Numbered from the stretch's first letter, positions 17,530 to 26,642 are shown. The stretch: DNA of 64,000 nt from Paenibacillus oenotherae (GCF_019443105.1 NZ_JAHZIJ010000001.1:558001-622000); one strand, 5' to 3'. A program made the numbers and translations. The notes: generated by a model not told the origin, from the sequence alone.

Positions 17530-17937
17530 CTAAACTGTAAACAGGCTTTTGCCAATTCCGATACACATGAGAAGCAGATAGCAGACACTCATCAGAAAAA
17601 AACCAAGCCGCCAAACCGCCCGCATAACACGCTTCATATCAACATTGCCCTTGGAGCGGTACTGCACATTGCCAAGCAATCCCCCGCCCAGCAGCATAAT
17701 AAGAAGAATGCCGTACAGCCCGAACGAGCTGTTGAATATCCGGTTGAACAGCACTGCGACACAGCCGATCAGAAGAGCTGTCGTCACATCCATCGCTATC
17801 CGGAATGCTTTCTTGCGATCTCCGGTATAGGCCCCGTATCCAAAATAAATAAGGAGAAAAGGAACGATCGGGATGACGGCCAGAAATGCATAGACATGTT
17901 TGATGCTTTCCATAATCATTTGCATAACGGTCCGCAC
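17530..17937 (-). CDS. DUF3397 family membrane protein
   Basis: A 135 aa protein with about four predicted membrane helices (AFLAVIPIVPFLLIYFGYG, IAMDVTTALLIGCVAVLF, LYGILLIMLLGGGLLG, LGFFLMSVCYLLLMCIGIG). Short basic loops (DRKK, MKRVMR) lie between them, consistent with an integral membrane protein. Size, topology and position between panE and bshC match the DUF3397 proteins found at this place in Bacillus and Paenibacillus. It starts 10 bp after panE and is followed by a terminator, so it is the end of that transcript. No biochemical function is known. Confidence 0.85.
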   Translation of the reverse strand: MRTVMQMIMESIKHVYAFLAVIPIVPFLLIYFGYGAYTGDRKKAFRIAMDVTTALLIGCVAVLFNRIFNSSFGLYGILLIMLLGGGLLGNVQYRSKGNVDMKRVMRAVWRLGFFLMSVCYLLLMCIGIGKSLFTV

Positions 17938-17947
17938 CTCCTTCGAA

Positions 17948-18901
17948 TCAGTTCATTGCCAGCGTTTTTACAATAGTAATTATAGCGTCGTTTAGCGGTG
18001 TTGTGAGACCGTATTGACGGGCAATCGCGGCGACTCCTCCATTGATCCAATCAATTTCGGTCATTCGGCCTGCCTTTACATCCCTGAGCATGGAGGATTC
18101 ATTGCTTGCCGTCCGCCGGCAGACGGTCATCAGCCGCTCCCAGGCATCCCCATCCCCGCTCATGCCGGCAGCGGATAGAACGGCTTCACTTTCAGCATGA
18201 AGCGCAATCATCAGCCGTTTCCTGCTATCATTGTCCGGCAATTCTCCGTTCGTTACACCATAGATTGCAGTTAATGGATTAATAACGGCATTAACCAGCA
18301 ATTTATGGTAGATGCGATTATTCATGTCATTCGACATCGACCCTTCAATTCCTGCCGCTTCGAGTATATCCAACAACATTTTTTGCGAGCCGTCCTGCCC
18401 GGAGATTGTAACATCGTCGCTGGCAAGATCCCCCCATCGTCCGAATGTGAGCGACCCCAGGCCGGTATGTCTGACAGTCACTTCATCCAGCCTAAGCGCC
18501 CCCTCCGTTGATATAGCAGCATACAGCTGCCGTTCCGGAATGGCTTCACGCAGCTTTTCCATATGGCCTACACCGTTCTGCAAGCATAACAACGACGCTC
18601 CGCCGGAACAAAGCGCTGCAAGCGATGCTGCCAAATCATCGGTCAGATGCGGCTGCTTGACGGTTAGCCATATCCAATCCCGCGGCCCTGCTATGGCATG
18701 CGCCCCGGCAAGCGGCGCTGCATCTACAGCTGCCCTTGCTGCTGCTCCCGTGCCGTACTCTTCAATTGTTATCCCGCCCGCTGCAAGCGCCGCCGCTTGT
18801 GCAGCTGAACCCGTCAGCAATGTCACCTTCACAGAGGATTGCGCAAGTCTGGAGCCGTACAGCAATCCGATTGCACCTGCTCCTACTATCCATATCCGCA
18901 C
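17948..18901 (-). CDS. panE: 2-dehydropantoate 2-reductase
   Basis: NADPH-dependent ketopantoate reductase of pantothenate and coenzyme A synthesis. The 317 aa protein has an N-terminal Rossmann fold (IWIVGAGAIGLLYGSRLA, residues 3-20), the central LCLQNGVGHMEKL and the catalytic helix region KLLVNAVINPLTAIYG, then a helical C-terminal domain with NESSMLRDVKAGRMTEIDWINGG. All are family hallmarks, including the Lys of KLLVNAVINPL and the late Glu of TEIDWINGG. In B. subtilis the panE paralogue YlbQ occupies this position next to bshC and gerR. Confidence 0.93.
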   Translation of the reverse strand: MRIWIVGAGAIGLLYGSRLAQSSVKVTLLTGSAAQAAALAAGGITIEEYGTGAAARAAVDAAPLAGAHAIAGPRDWIWLTVKQPHLTDDLAASLAALCSGGASLLCLQNGVGHMEKLREAIPERQLYAAISTEGALRLDEVTVRHTGLGSLTFGRWGDLASDDVTISGQDGSQKMLLDILEAAGIEGSMSNDMNNRIYHKLLVNAVINPLTAIYGVTNGELPDNDSRKRLMIALHAESEAVLSAAGMSGDGDAWERLMTVCRRTASNESSMLRDVKAGRMTEIDWINGGVAAIARQYGLTTPLNDAIITIVKTLAMN

Positions 18902-18996
18902 CGCTTCATCGTCTCCTCAACTATCGCTATCAGCCCCATGTTACCAGATTACAGTCCTCTCTTCGAGCTCCGCAACAGATAATTACCGCCAAACAT

Positions 18997-19032
18997 ATGA
19001 AAGCCCCGCTGACCCATCAGCGGGGCTTTCAT
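18997..19032. terminator. Hairpin terminator between gerR-like gene and panE
   Basis: AAAGCCCCGCTGA and TCAGCGGGGCTTT pair almost perfectly around a three-to-four-base loop. The T runs are short on both strands, but the stem is strong. It lies at the 3' end of the gerR-like gene. Confidence 0.75.
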
Positions 19033-19050
19033 GTGAAACGCAGGCTTGCT

Positions 19051-19698
19051 TTACTCAATGCGCTCCAGATTGCCGTTAGCATCCATCTTGAATCGGGGCT
19101 TCGCCTCGTCCTCTTCCGTCAATACAGTCAATCTGCGCGCACGATCCATAATTTGAATGAGTGTCTTGTAGTCATCATTCACAGTACGATAATCAGTTTG
19201 GACACTATTGACCTCTAATGACAGCTTCGCATTCTGTTCCCGCAATGCGTACAATTCCTCTTCCCTGTCGCGAAGCTCGCGTTCCAATGTCTTAATTTGC
19301 CTATACAAGTCCTGAGAAGTACCCTTCCATTGACGCAGGAAACGAATGACTGTATCGATGGAGAATGATTCTTCCGTTACAGGTTCGTTCTTGTAGGTCC
19401 GCTCATCTGTATCAATCGTACCGACCGATGACACATGCGGAGCTGCGACATACGCTTGTTTCTTCATATAATTCCGTTTCTGTCGCTGCTGCTTTGCAAT
19501 TTGTATGGCATCTTCATAACGCTTGCGGACACAGCTGTTCCAGCGAAATCCGCATGCGGCGGAAGTCCGGGCGATCCTCTCTCCTACCTCTTCGAAAGCG
19601 GCGAGCTGTGTGCTGCCTTCCCGAATATGGCGAAGCGTTACTTCCGCTAGGATGAGATCATCATCCGGGCTCCACGCATCTTGTCTGACTGCTGTCAT
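19051..19698 (-). CDS. gerR: RsfA/GerR-family sporulation transcription regulator
   Basis: A 215 aa DNA-binding protein. The start at 19698 (MTAVRQDAWSPDDDLILAE) has GGGAGG upstream. Residues 5-65 form a Myb/SANT-like domain (DAWSPDDDLILAEVTLRHI...FRWNSCVRKRYEDAI) characteristic of RsfA and its paralogue YlbO (GerR). A predicted coiled coil follows at about residues 140-190 (YRQIKTLERELRDREEELYALREQNAKLSLEV). In B. subtilis GerR (YlbO) adjusts mother-cell sigma-E genes and lies next to panE, as here; RsfA acts in the forespore. Gene order favours GerR, but the two cannot be separated with certainty by eye. Confidence 0.85.
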   Translation of the reverse strand: MTAVRQDAWSPDDDLILAEVTLRHIREGSTQLAAFEEVGERIARTSAACGFRWNSCVRKRYEDAIQIAKQQRQKRNYMKKQAYVAAPHVSSVGTIDTDERTYKNEPVTEESFSIDTVIRFLRQWKGTSQDLYRQIKTLERELRDREEELYALREQNAKLSLEVNSVQTDYRTVNDDYKTLIQIMDRARRLTVLTEEDEAKPRFKMDANGNLERIE

Positions 19699-19892
19699 GC
19701 AACCAAAACCTCCCAACATTAGGCGCTTACTTTATCTCTATGCCCTTGGTAGAGTTCATAGAATCTATCGGATACTAATTTGTATATCCATTTTTTTAAA
19801 GGCTCATACATGATTTGATGACAATTGATGCAAACTTGAAATATGGCTCTGGAAGTCGTCAAAAAGTTTGTCATTTCGTCACGTTTGGCGGG

Positions 19893-19921
19893 TTTACAGT
19901 CGTTACCTTAAACGTTATAAT
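19893..19921 (+). promoter_or_regulatory. Sigma-A-type promoter for the DUF2626 gene
   Basis: TTTACA at 19893-19898 and a perfect TATAAT at 19916-19921 are separated by 17 bp, 45 bases before the start codon. Confidence 0.8.
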
Positions 19922-19965
19922 TGGCAATAGTAATCGGGTCGAAACTGAAGAAGGGGGATGAAACC

Positions 19966-20202
19966 ATGGCACGCATGTTTCGGGTGCTCGGCTTTTGGAC
20001 GCTAGTTATTGCTCTGATGTCATTTGCTGGTGGAATGACTGAGATGGCGCTTTTGTTCTTTGCCCAGACAGTTGCATTTGTATTGTTAGGGTATTTGAAC
20101 TTTTCCGAAAGAACCTACATCCTAATGTTCTGGGGTTATATGGTGTTATCATTTGTTGGCTTCACGTATTGGTCCGTGTTTGTAATGGGCAACCCATTCT
20201 AA
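19966..20202 (+). CDS. DUF2626 family small membrane protein
   Basis: A 78 aa protein starting at 19966 (MARMFRVLGFW) behind AAGGGGGATG; a longer frame begins 15 codons upstream but covers the ribosome site. Three hydrophobic segments are visible (FWTLVIALMSFAGG, MALLFFAQTVAFVLLGYL, YILMFWGYMVLSFVGFTYW). It matches the DUF2626 family of Bacillales (B. subtilis YqgY type), whose function is unknown. It has its own consensus promoter and a strong downstream terminator, so it is a single-gene unit. Confidence 0.85.
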   Translation: MARMFRVLGFWTLVIALMSFAGGMTEMALLFFAQTVAFVLLGYLNFSERTYILMFWGYMVLSFVGFTYWSVFVMGNPF

Positions 20203-20229
20203 TACCGCATATTACAGCCAAACACACAC

Positions 20230-20275
20230 AAAGGGCTGTTTCAGGGGACAAGCTACCTGAAACAGCCCTTTTTCC
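20230..20275. terminator. Strong bidirectional intrinsic terminator
   Basis: AAAGGGCTGTTTCAGG and CCTGAAACAGCCCTTT form a 16-bp perfect stem with T runs on both sides, between the convergent DUF2626 gene and the MidA-type gene. Confidence 0.92.
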
Positions 20276-20286
20276 ATATTCATCTA

Positions 20287-21453
20287 TCATCTGACCAGTA
20301 CCATAACTTTGAACGTCTCGCTCATTTCCCCTCCTAGCAGCAGCTGACGAATGGCTCTGTTGCGCCTTGCAATCTCGCTGAACGGATTGCGGCCGTCATG
20401 ATCCATCAGATCCTCAAGCACCCCCTGATCAATGAGAAACTGCTTCTGCGTACCATAATATCGAACCTTCCATCCCGCCACTGCGGCTGCCCGTTCACAG
20501 GCAGTGAAATTCACATGTGCGGTTATATCCTGTTCTCCGACAGAGACAAACGGATCATCATGTGCAATATGGTTCCGATAGCACATCAACGTGCCTCGCA
20601 TCCGGTGAGAGGCGGCAAGCTCCTCGGCGGTATGTCCGTAGTCAATCAGAATGATGGCTCCCCCATCGATCATACTGCCCATGTCCGCGATCCATTTCTC
20701 AGCAGCCAGGTTAACATCCAGCTCCTGTCCTTCCTTCAGCACAATACCGTCCTCTTGCAGCGAATGAACAATCCGGTCTGTTGAAAGCGGCATCTGCACA
20801 TAACGGAATCCGGCCTTATGATCCTCCGCAACCCAACTGACGCCAAGCTCCCAGAGCCGTCCCGCCTTCATGACCACCCGATGAACCGGAAACGCATCAA
20901 GCAGCTCGTTCGCATACAGAATAAGCGGTTTGCCGCGCCAATTACAGGCTTCCGCCTCCTGAGGGTTCATATATCGAAGCTGAACGATGTCATTGGCAAT
21001 CGCTTCTGGATGAAGCGTCCTCATGGCCTCTTCCAAATGAACCGGATTGCCGTCTACAAGCGTGAAGGTCATATTCTTCCACGAGATGCCCCTTTGGCGC
21101 CAGGCGGCTAGTATTTGCTGAGACAGCCTTCCTGTTCCTGCTCCCCATTCCGCCAGATCGCCACAGCCATCGTATCGTTCCATAAGGGAGGCGATATAAG
21201 CGGCCAGCTTCTCTCCCATCACACTTCCAATGCCGGAACTGGTGTAGAAATCACCTGATTTGCCGATCCGCACAGCACCTGTGCGGTAATAACCGCTCTC
21301 ATTATCATATAGACACATCGCCATATAATCATGAAAGGACAGACACGGAACCTGTTCCCTCCTGGTTCCCCTTGAGTCAACATACCAGCCTTGAATACCG
21401 GAGCGATTTATTCGCTCCCGGATCCGGCCTGCCAGCAGCTCTGAACTACTCAT
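20287..21453 (-). CDS. MidA/DUF185-family class I SAM-dependent methyltransferase
   Basis: A 388 aa protein related to the MidA (NDUFAF7) family; the mitochondrial member methylates an arginine of a complex I subunit, but the bacterial substrate is unknown. The start at 21453 (MSSSELLAG) has GGAGGTG at good spacing; the open frame extends 53 codons upstream into the neighbouring divergent gene. Family features are an N-terminal FHDYMAMCLYDNESGYY, GDFYTSSGIGSVMGEKLA, the SAM loop LAEWGAGTGRLSQQIL, and ILYANELLDAFPVHRVV. IILIDYGHTAEEL and the tail segment QGVLEDLM support the fold. Confidence 0.9.
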   Translation of the reverse strand: MSSSELLAGRIRERINRSGIQGWYVDSRGTRREQVPCLSFHDYMAMCLYDNESGYYRTGAVRIGKSGDFYTSSGIGSVMGEKLAAYIASLMERYDGCGDLAEWGAGTGRLSQQILAAWRQRGISWKNMTFTLVDGNPVHLEEAMRTLHPEAIANDIVQLRYMNPQEAEACNWRGKPLILYANELLDAFPVHRVVMKAGRLWELGVSWVAEDHKAGFRYVQMPLSTDRIVHSLQEDGIVLKEGQELDVNLAAEKWIADMGSMIDGGAIILIDYGHTAEELAASHRMRGTLMCYRNHIAHDDPFVSVGEQDITAHVNFTACERAAAVAGWKVRYYGTQKQFLIDQGVLEDLMDHDGRNPFSEIARRNRAIRQLLLGGEMSETFKVMVLVR

Positions 21454-21563
21454 TGACGGTCCGCACCTCCCGCTGCAAGGACAAAAATTCCTTTTCAAGA
21501 TATAATAGATGGATTGACAGCATATAGTCGTACATACAATTGGACAAGAAGGGGGAGACGTTT

Positions 21564-22649
21564 GTGAGGGGTAGGATTCGCCGCCGGTGGGCTGCCTATG
21601 CGGCAATCGCATTAGCCGTATGGCTGACCGTCTTTCCCGTGCTCGCCGTATCGCCAGGGGATGAAGAAGTACGGACTATACTTGAGAAAAGCCTGTCTCT
21701 TGTCGAGCTGGACAAAGAGATCTCGCGCATCGCGCAGCAGCAGCAAATCCTCACAAGCCGAATCAAGCAATCGGGCGATGAACTGCGTCGGCATGAGCTA
21801 CGGATTGCCGCGCACCGCGAGGATGCCGGACGTATTCTTCGCTCCTACTATACCGGTGAACGGGACGTCTTGTTAACAGCCCTTCTCTCCTCCCGTTCAT
21901 TGGCAGACCTTCTCGCTTCACTGGACTATGTCAATGTCATCTTCTCTAATGACCACCATACATTGAACGACTATTCGAAGCAATACCGGGAATTAAAAAA
22001 ATCGATCAAAGGACTTGACGACCAATCCCGCCAGCTGGCCGAGGTCGATAAGCGGCTAAAGGCGCAGCGCCTAAGAGTGCTGGCCCTGCAGCAGGATGTT
22101 GACAATCGGCTTGGCGGACGTTCCGATGAAGACAGCCTTAGGCTTATGATCGATGAGCTCACTAATTACTGGCACAATGTCGGCCTCTATGAAGTGAAAC
22201 GCTACTTCAAGGCTCTTGCCAGCGCTATGAGAGAGATGCCTGGCTGGATTCAGGGCAATAAAGAAATGCTTGAGATCGATGGCTTTAATTATACGCTGAC
22301 CATAGAAGAAGCTCAGCTTAATGCATTTTTGCGGGAACAAAATGAGCTGTTCAACAACTTCGCGTTCCAGTTCAAGAAAGAAACGGTTACAGTCACCGGT
22401 GTGCGCGATGGGCTGGAAGTAACTCTATCCGGACATTATACCGTAGAGAATGAACCGGTGAACGGGCTCCGCTTCCATGTTGACGAGCTTATATTCAACG
22501 GACTCTCTCTGCCTGACACAACTAGACAATCGTTGGAGGAAGAATTCGATCTCGGCTTCTATCCCGGGAAGATTGTCACATTTCTGAAGACCAGATCTGT
22601 GGAGATCGAGGACGGCAAGCTTATTGTCAAGCTCTCCATTAGTCTATAA
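21564..22649 (+). CDS. Secreted or anchored coiled-coil protein, unknown function
   Basis: The GTG at 21564 is preceded by GGGGGAG at 6-base spacing and gives 361 aa; an ATG eight codons upstream lacks a ribosome site. The N-terminus is very basic (RGRIRRRW) with one hydrophobic stretch (AAIALAVWLTVFPVLAVS), a signal peptide or anchor. Residues 45-190 are coiled coil, resembling the N-terminal coiled-coil of peptidoglycan hydrolase regulators such as EnvC/PcsB (LDKEISRIAQQQQILTSRIK; RSYYTGERDVLLTALLSSRSLADLLASLDYVNVI). The C-terminal 150 residues are beta-rich with no catalytic domain recognised. A role in activating a cell wall hydrolase is a guess. Confidence 0.8.
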   Translation: MRGRIRRRWAAYAAIALAVWLTVFPVLAVSPGDEEVRTILEKSLSLVELDKEISRIAQQQQILTSRIKQSGDELRRHELRIAAHREDAGRILRSYYTGERDVLLTALLSSRSLADLLASLDYVNVIFSNDHHTLNDYSKQYRELKKSIKGLDDQSRQLAEVDKRLKAQRLRVLALQQDVDNRLGGRSDEDSLRLMIDELTNYWHNVGLYEVKRYFKALASAMREMPGWIQGNKEMLEIDGFNYTLTIEEAQLNAFLREQNELFNNFAFQFKKETVTVTGVRDGLEVTLSGHYTVENEPVNGLRFHVDELIFNGLSLPDTTRQSLEEEFDLGFYPGKIVTFLKTRSVEIEDGKLIVKLSISL

Positions 22650-22676
22650 CGGCGCATCAAGAGAGCGCTGGAGCGC

Positions 22677-23951
22677 TTACTTGCCCCCAGCCCCATTCCA
22701 CTCCCTGATGATATATTCCGCTTGCTCCAATTCCGTGAGCGCAAGCTTGGGACTGTGCCAGAGATTCACCCAACTGTTCCATCGTTCCGACCACCTCGGA
22801 TCGGGAATATATACAGGCTTCTGCAGCGGCTCCACCATCCAGTTAGGCGGGCGGCTGACAATTGGTTCGGAGGCATACTGCTTCGCGTAAACTGAATTTC
22901 GCGCAGGCAGCTTGCCTATCTCAGTATACCTTTCCATCTGGCGCGAAGACGATGTCATCATATTGATCCATTGCCGCGCTCGCTGCAGCTGGCTTGATTC
23001 GGATGTAACGACGAAGCTTCTTCCCCCATTCCATGCAATGGGAGCTGTGGCGAAGCCCACACTTAACAAATGAGGCTCCTCGCGGGATATCCGCTTATAC
23101 TGCGACCAGGGCATCACCACTGAGAAGATATTGCCGTTCTTGACCTCCCTGATTAACTCATACATCTGATTCTCCGGATCCAATGTGGAGGCTTCTGTCA
23201 GCGTGTACTGGATTTGATGCTTCATCGCATCATTGAAGTTCGACAGATTGGCCGCGGCTTCGATCGACCCCTTGAACGACCCTAGCCACCCCGTCATCTG
23301 CTTCGCATCATTGGGCAGCACATTAACCCCTTTCAAGGACGGATTGGATAAGCGCAATTCATTGACCAGGTCAATAAAGCTCTCCCATGTTGCTGGCGGC
23401 TCCTGAAGTGTATCTCGCAGCAGCTCTCTGCTCCAGGCGATAATCATCGGATCGGAATCAGCCGGAATGCCCCAGATGGAGCCATTCCAGCGAAGCGGAT
23501 CTGTTAGCGCTTTCAATTGATCTTCAAGCGAATCCCTGGCATAGATATCATCTGCAGGCAGCAGATAGCCCTGCACAGCAAACTCTCTGACCAGATGATT
23601 ATCAAGCAATATAATATCAAAAGCCTCGCCGATCTGGGACGACTTCACCCAAGCGTCATTCGCTTCATCTTCATTGAAGTTGGTCATTGTGACCTGCAGA
23701 TCAGGATATTCCTCCCCGATCCTATCATTTACTTCCACCCAATATTGAAATTCACTCTTATCCATAGCAACGGCGACACGGATTGGAGAGGCAGCTTCGA
23801 CAGCACCGGCCATCATCTGAGGCTCAATCCCTCTCGGAGCATCTTCCATATCAATAACCGATGCCCCTGATTGGCCCAGCACCTGGACAAGCAGCAAGCC
23901 GCAGATCGTGAACAGGCCAAGCATCATTAACAAGTATATTCTGCGAGCCAC
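22677..23951 (-). CDS. Extracellular solute-binding protein family 1 (ABC transporter)
   Basis: A 424 aa periplasmic-binding-protein-like product. The GTG at 23951 has AAAGGA at good spacing; the longer frame lacks one. The N-terminal hydrophobic segment (IYLLMMLGLFTICGLLLVQVLG) contains no clear lipobox, so it may be an uncleaved anchor or signal peptide. The body follows the family 1 sugar-binding pattern (FDIILLDNHLVREFAVQGYLLPADD; WGIPADSDPMIIAWSRELL; PPATWESFIDLVNEL; SQLQRARQWINMMTS). No permease genes are adjacent, so its transporter partner is unknown and it may act as an orphan sensor. Confidence 0.85.
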   Translation of the reverse strand: MARRIYLLMMLGLFTICGLLLVQVLGQSGASVIDMEDAPRGIEPQMMAGAVEAASPIRVAVAMDKSEFQYWVEVNDRIGEEYPDLQVTMTNFNEDEANDAWVKSSQIGEAFDIILLDNHLVREFAVQGYLLPADDIYARDSLEDQLKALTDPLRWNGSIWGIPADSDPMIIAWSRELLRDTLQEPPATWESFIDLVNELRLSNPSLKGVNVLPNDAKQMTGWLGSFKGSIEAAANLSNFNDAMKHQIQYTLTEASTLDPENQMYELIREVKNGNIFSVVMPWSQYKRISREEPHLLSVGFATAPIAWNGGRSFVVTSESSQLQRARQWINMMTSSSRQMERYTEIGKLPARNSVYAKQYASEPIVSRPPNWMVEPLQKPVYIPDPRWSERWNSWVNLWHSPKLALTELEQAEYIIREWNGAGGK

Positions 23952-24099
23952 CTTCCCCTTCCTTTCCAACTTTTGACCTATTATCCATTGTATCAACAAA
24001 GCGCTTTCTTGTCGCCTGTCAATTGGGCAGTCCAATTGATTCCCGCATGTTCTTCCGTCATAATGAGAATCAGATCACATGAAAGAGGTGATGACAACA

Positions 24100-24600
24100 A
24101 TGCAGATGCAACCCCTGCACAGCATTGAGCTGCACTTGCCGGAGGACAAGCTGCCGGGCTATTATGCGCAAATTATAAAAGGAATCGCAGATACTGTAAC
24201 CATTGTTGATCGCGACAAAACAGTTCTGTTCGTGCAGAGCGCCGCTGACGCGGACGCAGTCGAGGCATTCGTCCAGCGCTATCGTGTCGATTGCGAAAGA
24301 GCCCTGTGGATCGCATTGGAAGATTCATCCTGGGAGCTGAACGACCGTCTTTTCACAGATTATGGCCTGCATACCCGGCTAGGCAATCATTATCTTGACC
24401 TTGGCCTTGTCGCCCTTGTTGCTTTATCCGCGTCGGGCGCACACTCTGAGCTGGAATCCGCTCTTCTTCAGACCGAGGAGCATGCTATCGCAAGAGCACA
24501 AGAAAACGGCCAACAGCTGATCGCTATTGACCGTCATCAGATCGAGCTTATAGAGGGCATTGCCCGTGCCTATCAATGCAAATGGGCGCAGCTGCTGTAA
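24100..24600 (+). CDS. Hypothetical protein, 166 aa
   Basis: Not recognised. The start at 24100 (MQMQPLHSIELHLPEDKLPG) has GAGGTG nine bases upstream; the alternative ATG at 24079 would contain that site. The protein is acidic, soluble and without signal or membrane segment. Alternating strands and helices (DTVTIVDRDKTVLFVQSAADADAVEAFVQRY) suggest a compact alpha/beta fold. It sits alone between a divergently transcribed solute-binding protein gene and a convergent phoH2. Codon use looks like that of its neighbours, which argues for a real gene. Confidence 0.7.
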   Translation: MQMQPLHSIELHLPEDKLPGYYAQIIKGIADTVTIVDRDKTVLFVQSAADADAVEAFVQRYRVDCERALWIALEDSSWELNDRLFTDYGLHTRLGNHYLDLGLVALVALSASGAHSELESALLQTEEHAIARAQENGQQLIAIDRHQIELIEGIARAYQCKWAQLL

Positions 24601-24626
24601 GCCAAGCTCAGGCGGCTTAGCACCGA

Positions 24627-25958
24627 CTATAGCAAATCCGCTGCCAGTTGTGCGAGCTTGGAACGCTCGCCCTTCTCCAGCGTCATGTGGCCGCTTATCC
24701 CCTCCTGCTTGAAGCGCTCCACAATATGCGTAAGACCGTTGCTGATCGCGTCCAGATACGGATGGTCAATCTGCTCGGGATCTCCCATCAGCACGATTTT
24801 GCTGCCTTCCCCGACCCTGGAGACAATTGTCTTCACTTCATGCCGCGTCAGGTTCTGCGCCTCATCAATAATAATGAATTGTCCTGGTATAGAGCGGCCG
24901 CGAATGTACGTGAGCGCCTCCACCTGAATGCTGCCCAGTCCCATTAATATTTTGTCAATATCGCCGGATTTCTTCGTATCGAACAGAAACTCCAAATTAT
25001 CATAGATCGGCTGCATCCAAGGCCTGAGCTTCTCTTCCTTCTCCCCCGGCAAATACCCGATATCCTTCCCCATAGGAACGACCGGCCGTGCAATAAGCAG
25101 CTTTTTATACTTGTGCTCATCCTCAACCTTCATCAGACCTGCGGCAAGCGCCAGCAGTGTCTTGCCCGTTCCCGCCTTGCCCGTGAGCGTCACCAGCGGA
25201 ATATCGTCATTCAGAAGCAGCTCCAGCGCCATTCGCTGCTGCGCGTTGCGGGCTGTTATCCCCCAGATGGGGTCATTGCTCAAAAAAAGCGGCTCCAGCC
25301 TCGCGCCATCCTGACTCACCTTGAGCAAGGCTGATTTGGACGTTCCCATCTCATCGCGCAGAATGACAAATTCGTTGGGATGCAATCTTGTCGCAAGATT
25401 CATGCTTTTGATCGTCAGGAAACGGTACGTATAAAATTCATCGATGGTGGATGGATGAACAAACAGTGTCAAATAACCGGCATACACTTCCGATGGCATA
25501 ACAGCCCGGTCGGACAAGTAGTCCTGCGCACTCAAGCCGAGCACATCCGCTTTAATCCGGACGAGAACATCCTTGCTTACAATTACGACAGGTCTGGGCG
25601 CTTCTTTCTCCTGCTCCTCAAGATGGTAATTCAGGGCAACGGCCAGAATCCGGTTGTCATTGGACATCTCGCCAAACATTTCCTGCAGCCGAACGAAGCT
25701 CCGATGGTTAAGCTCTACCTTGAGCAGTCCGCCATTATCAAGCTCGATACCTTCATGAAGTCGGCCATTCTCACGCATATGATCAAGCAGTCTGGAAACA
25801 GAGCGCGCATTGCGGCCCAGTTCGTCGGCTAACCTTTTCTTCGAATCAATTTCTTCCAGCACCACCGCGGGGATTACAACCTCATTATCGTCAAATGCAG
25901 TCATTGCTTGCGGATCATGTAGGAGCACATTAGTATCGAGTACGAATATTTTCTTCAT
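24627..25958 (-). CDS. ylaK: PhoH2-type protein: PIN domain fused to PhoH ATPase (YlaK)
   Basis: A 443 aa fusion. Residues 1-150 are a PIN ribonuclease domain (FVLDTNVLLHDP with the first catalytic Asp, VVLEEIDSKK, NDNRILAVALNY). The second half is a PhoH-type P-loop ATPase with Walker A LTGKAGTGKTLLALAAG, ARPVVPMGKDIGYLPG, and Walker B FIIIDEAQNLTRHEVK. PhoH2 proteins studied elsewhere unwind and cleave RNA. In B. subtilis ylaJ, ylaK and ylaL are neighbours, as here. A second, shorter PhoH at 59071-60048 lacks the PIN domain. Confidence 0.93.
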   Translation of the reverse strand: MKKIFVLDTNVLLHDPQAMTAFDDNEVVIPAVVLEEIDSKKRLADELGRNARSVSRLLDHMRENGRLHEGIELDNGGLLKVELNHRSFVRLQEMFGEMSNDNRILAVALNYHLEEQEKEAPRPVVIVSKDVLVRIKADVLGLSAQDYLSDRAVMPSEVYAGYLTLFVHPSTIDEFYTYRFLTIKSMNLATRLHPNEFVILRDEMGTSKSALLKVSQDGARLEPLFLSNDPIWGITARNAQQRMALELLLNDDIPLVTLTGKAGTGKTLLALAAGLMKVEDEHKYKKLLIARPVVPMGKDIGYLPGEKEEKLRPWMQPIYDNLEFLFDTKKSGDIDKILMGLGSIQVEALTYIRGRSIPGQFIIIDEAQNLTRHEVKTIVSRVGEGSKIVLMGDPEQIDHPYLDAISNGLTHIVERFKQEGISGHMTLEKGERSKLAQLAADLL

Positions 25959-26063
25959 CGCGATCCCTCCTGGCGGTGGAATTTCCTTCTAAAGGCATAC
26001 ATAGTGAGCTCTGCTTGGGGCAAACTATGCTCGAACAGATGAAATGCGAAAAGGAAAGGTCAG

Positions 26064-26618
26064 GTGGCCCAAATGTGTAGGTGGCTAGTATCGGCGGTTG
26101 TCCTTTGCTTGCTGGCGACAGGCTGCGGTACCGTCGCTCGCAATGAGACATCACCCTCTCCACAGAATGATCAACGTGTGCGTGCCCAGCAAACGGCCCC
26201 GCGTAAAGAAGTCATCAGCAATCCCAAAAAAGTCGCGGCGCATTTGGAATCGTTAGCCAAGCATGTTCCCGGCGTCAAGAGCGCTCATTGCGTCGTGTTC
26301 CAGAACACGGCAATTGTAGGCATTAATGTTGACGGCAAGCTGGAGCGCGCTGAAGTCGGTACGATTAAATATGCCGTTGCTGAAGCATTCCGCAAAGATA
26401 AATATGGTATTAATGCAGTTGTTACAGCCGATATTGATTTGTCCAACCGGCTGCGTGAGATGCGCAATGATTTCCAGCGCGGACGGCCTATTGCCGGCTT
26501 CGCGGAAGAGTTGGCTGACATTATCGGCCGCATTGTGCCGCAGATGCCAAGAGACACGAAACCAAGAAACACGGAGCCTGATACACGAACCGGAACGAAG
26601 ATTAATAAATCTTTGTAA
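26064..26618 (+). CDS. ylaJ: YhcN/YlaJ-family sporulation lipoprotein
   Basis: A 184 aa predicted lipoprotein starting with GTG at 26064 behind AAGGA. The signal peptide LVSAVVLCLLATGCG places the lipidated Cys near residue 21; a Ser/Pro/Gln-rich linker follows. Residues 55-150 form the YhcN/YlaJ domain (HLESLAKHVPGVKSAHCVVFQNTAIVGINVDGKL...VAEAFRKDKYGINAVVTADIDLSNRLREM). Family members are made during sporulation and found in the spore inner membrane region. It is divergent from the PhoH2 gene and ends in a bidirectional terminator shared with ylaL. Confidence 0.92.
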   Translation: MAQMCRWLVSAVVLCLLATGCGTVARNETSPSPQNDQRVRAQQTAPRKEVISNPKKVAAHLESLAKHVPGVKSAHCVVFQNTAIVGINVDGKLERAEVGTIKYAVAEAFRKDKYGINAVVTADIDLSNRLREMRNDFQRGRPIAGFAEELADIIGRIVPQMPRDTKPRNTEPDTRTGTKINKSL

Positions 26619-26642
26619 AGGCGAGATCCCTCATAAGAACAC

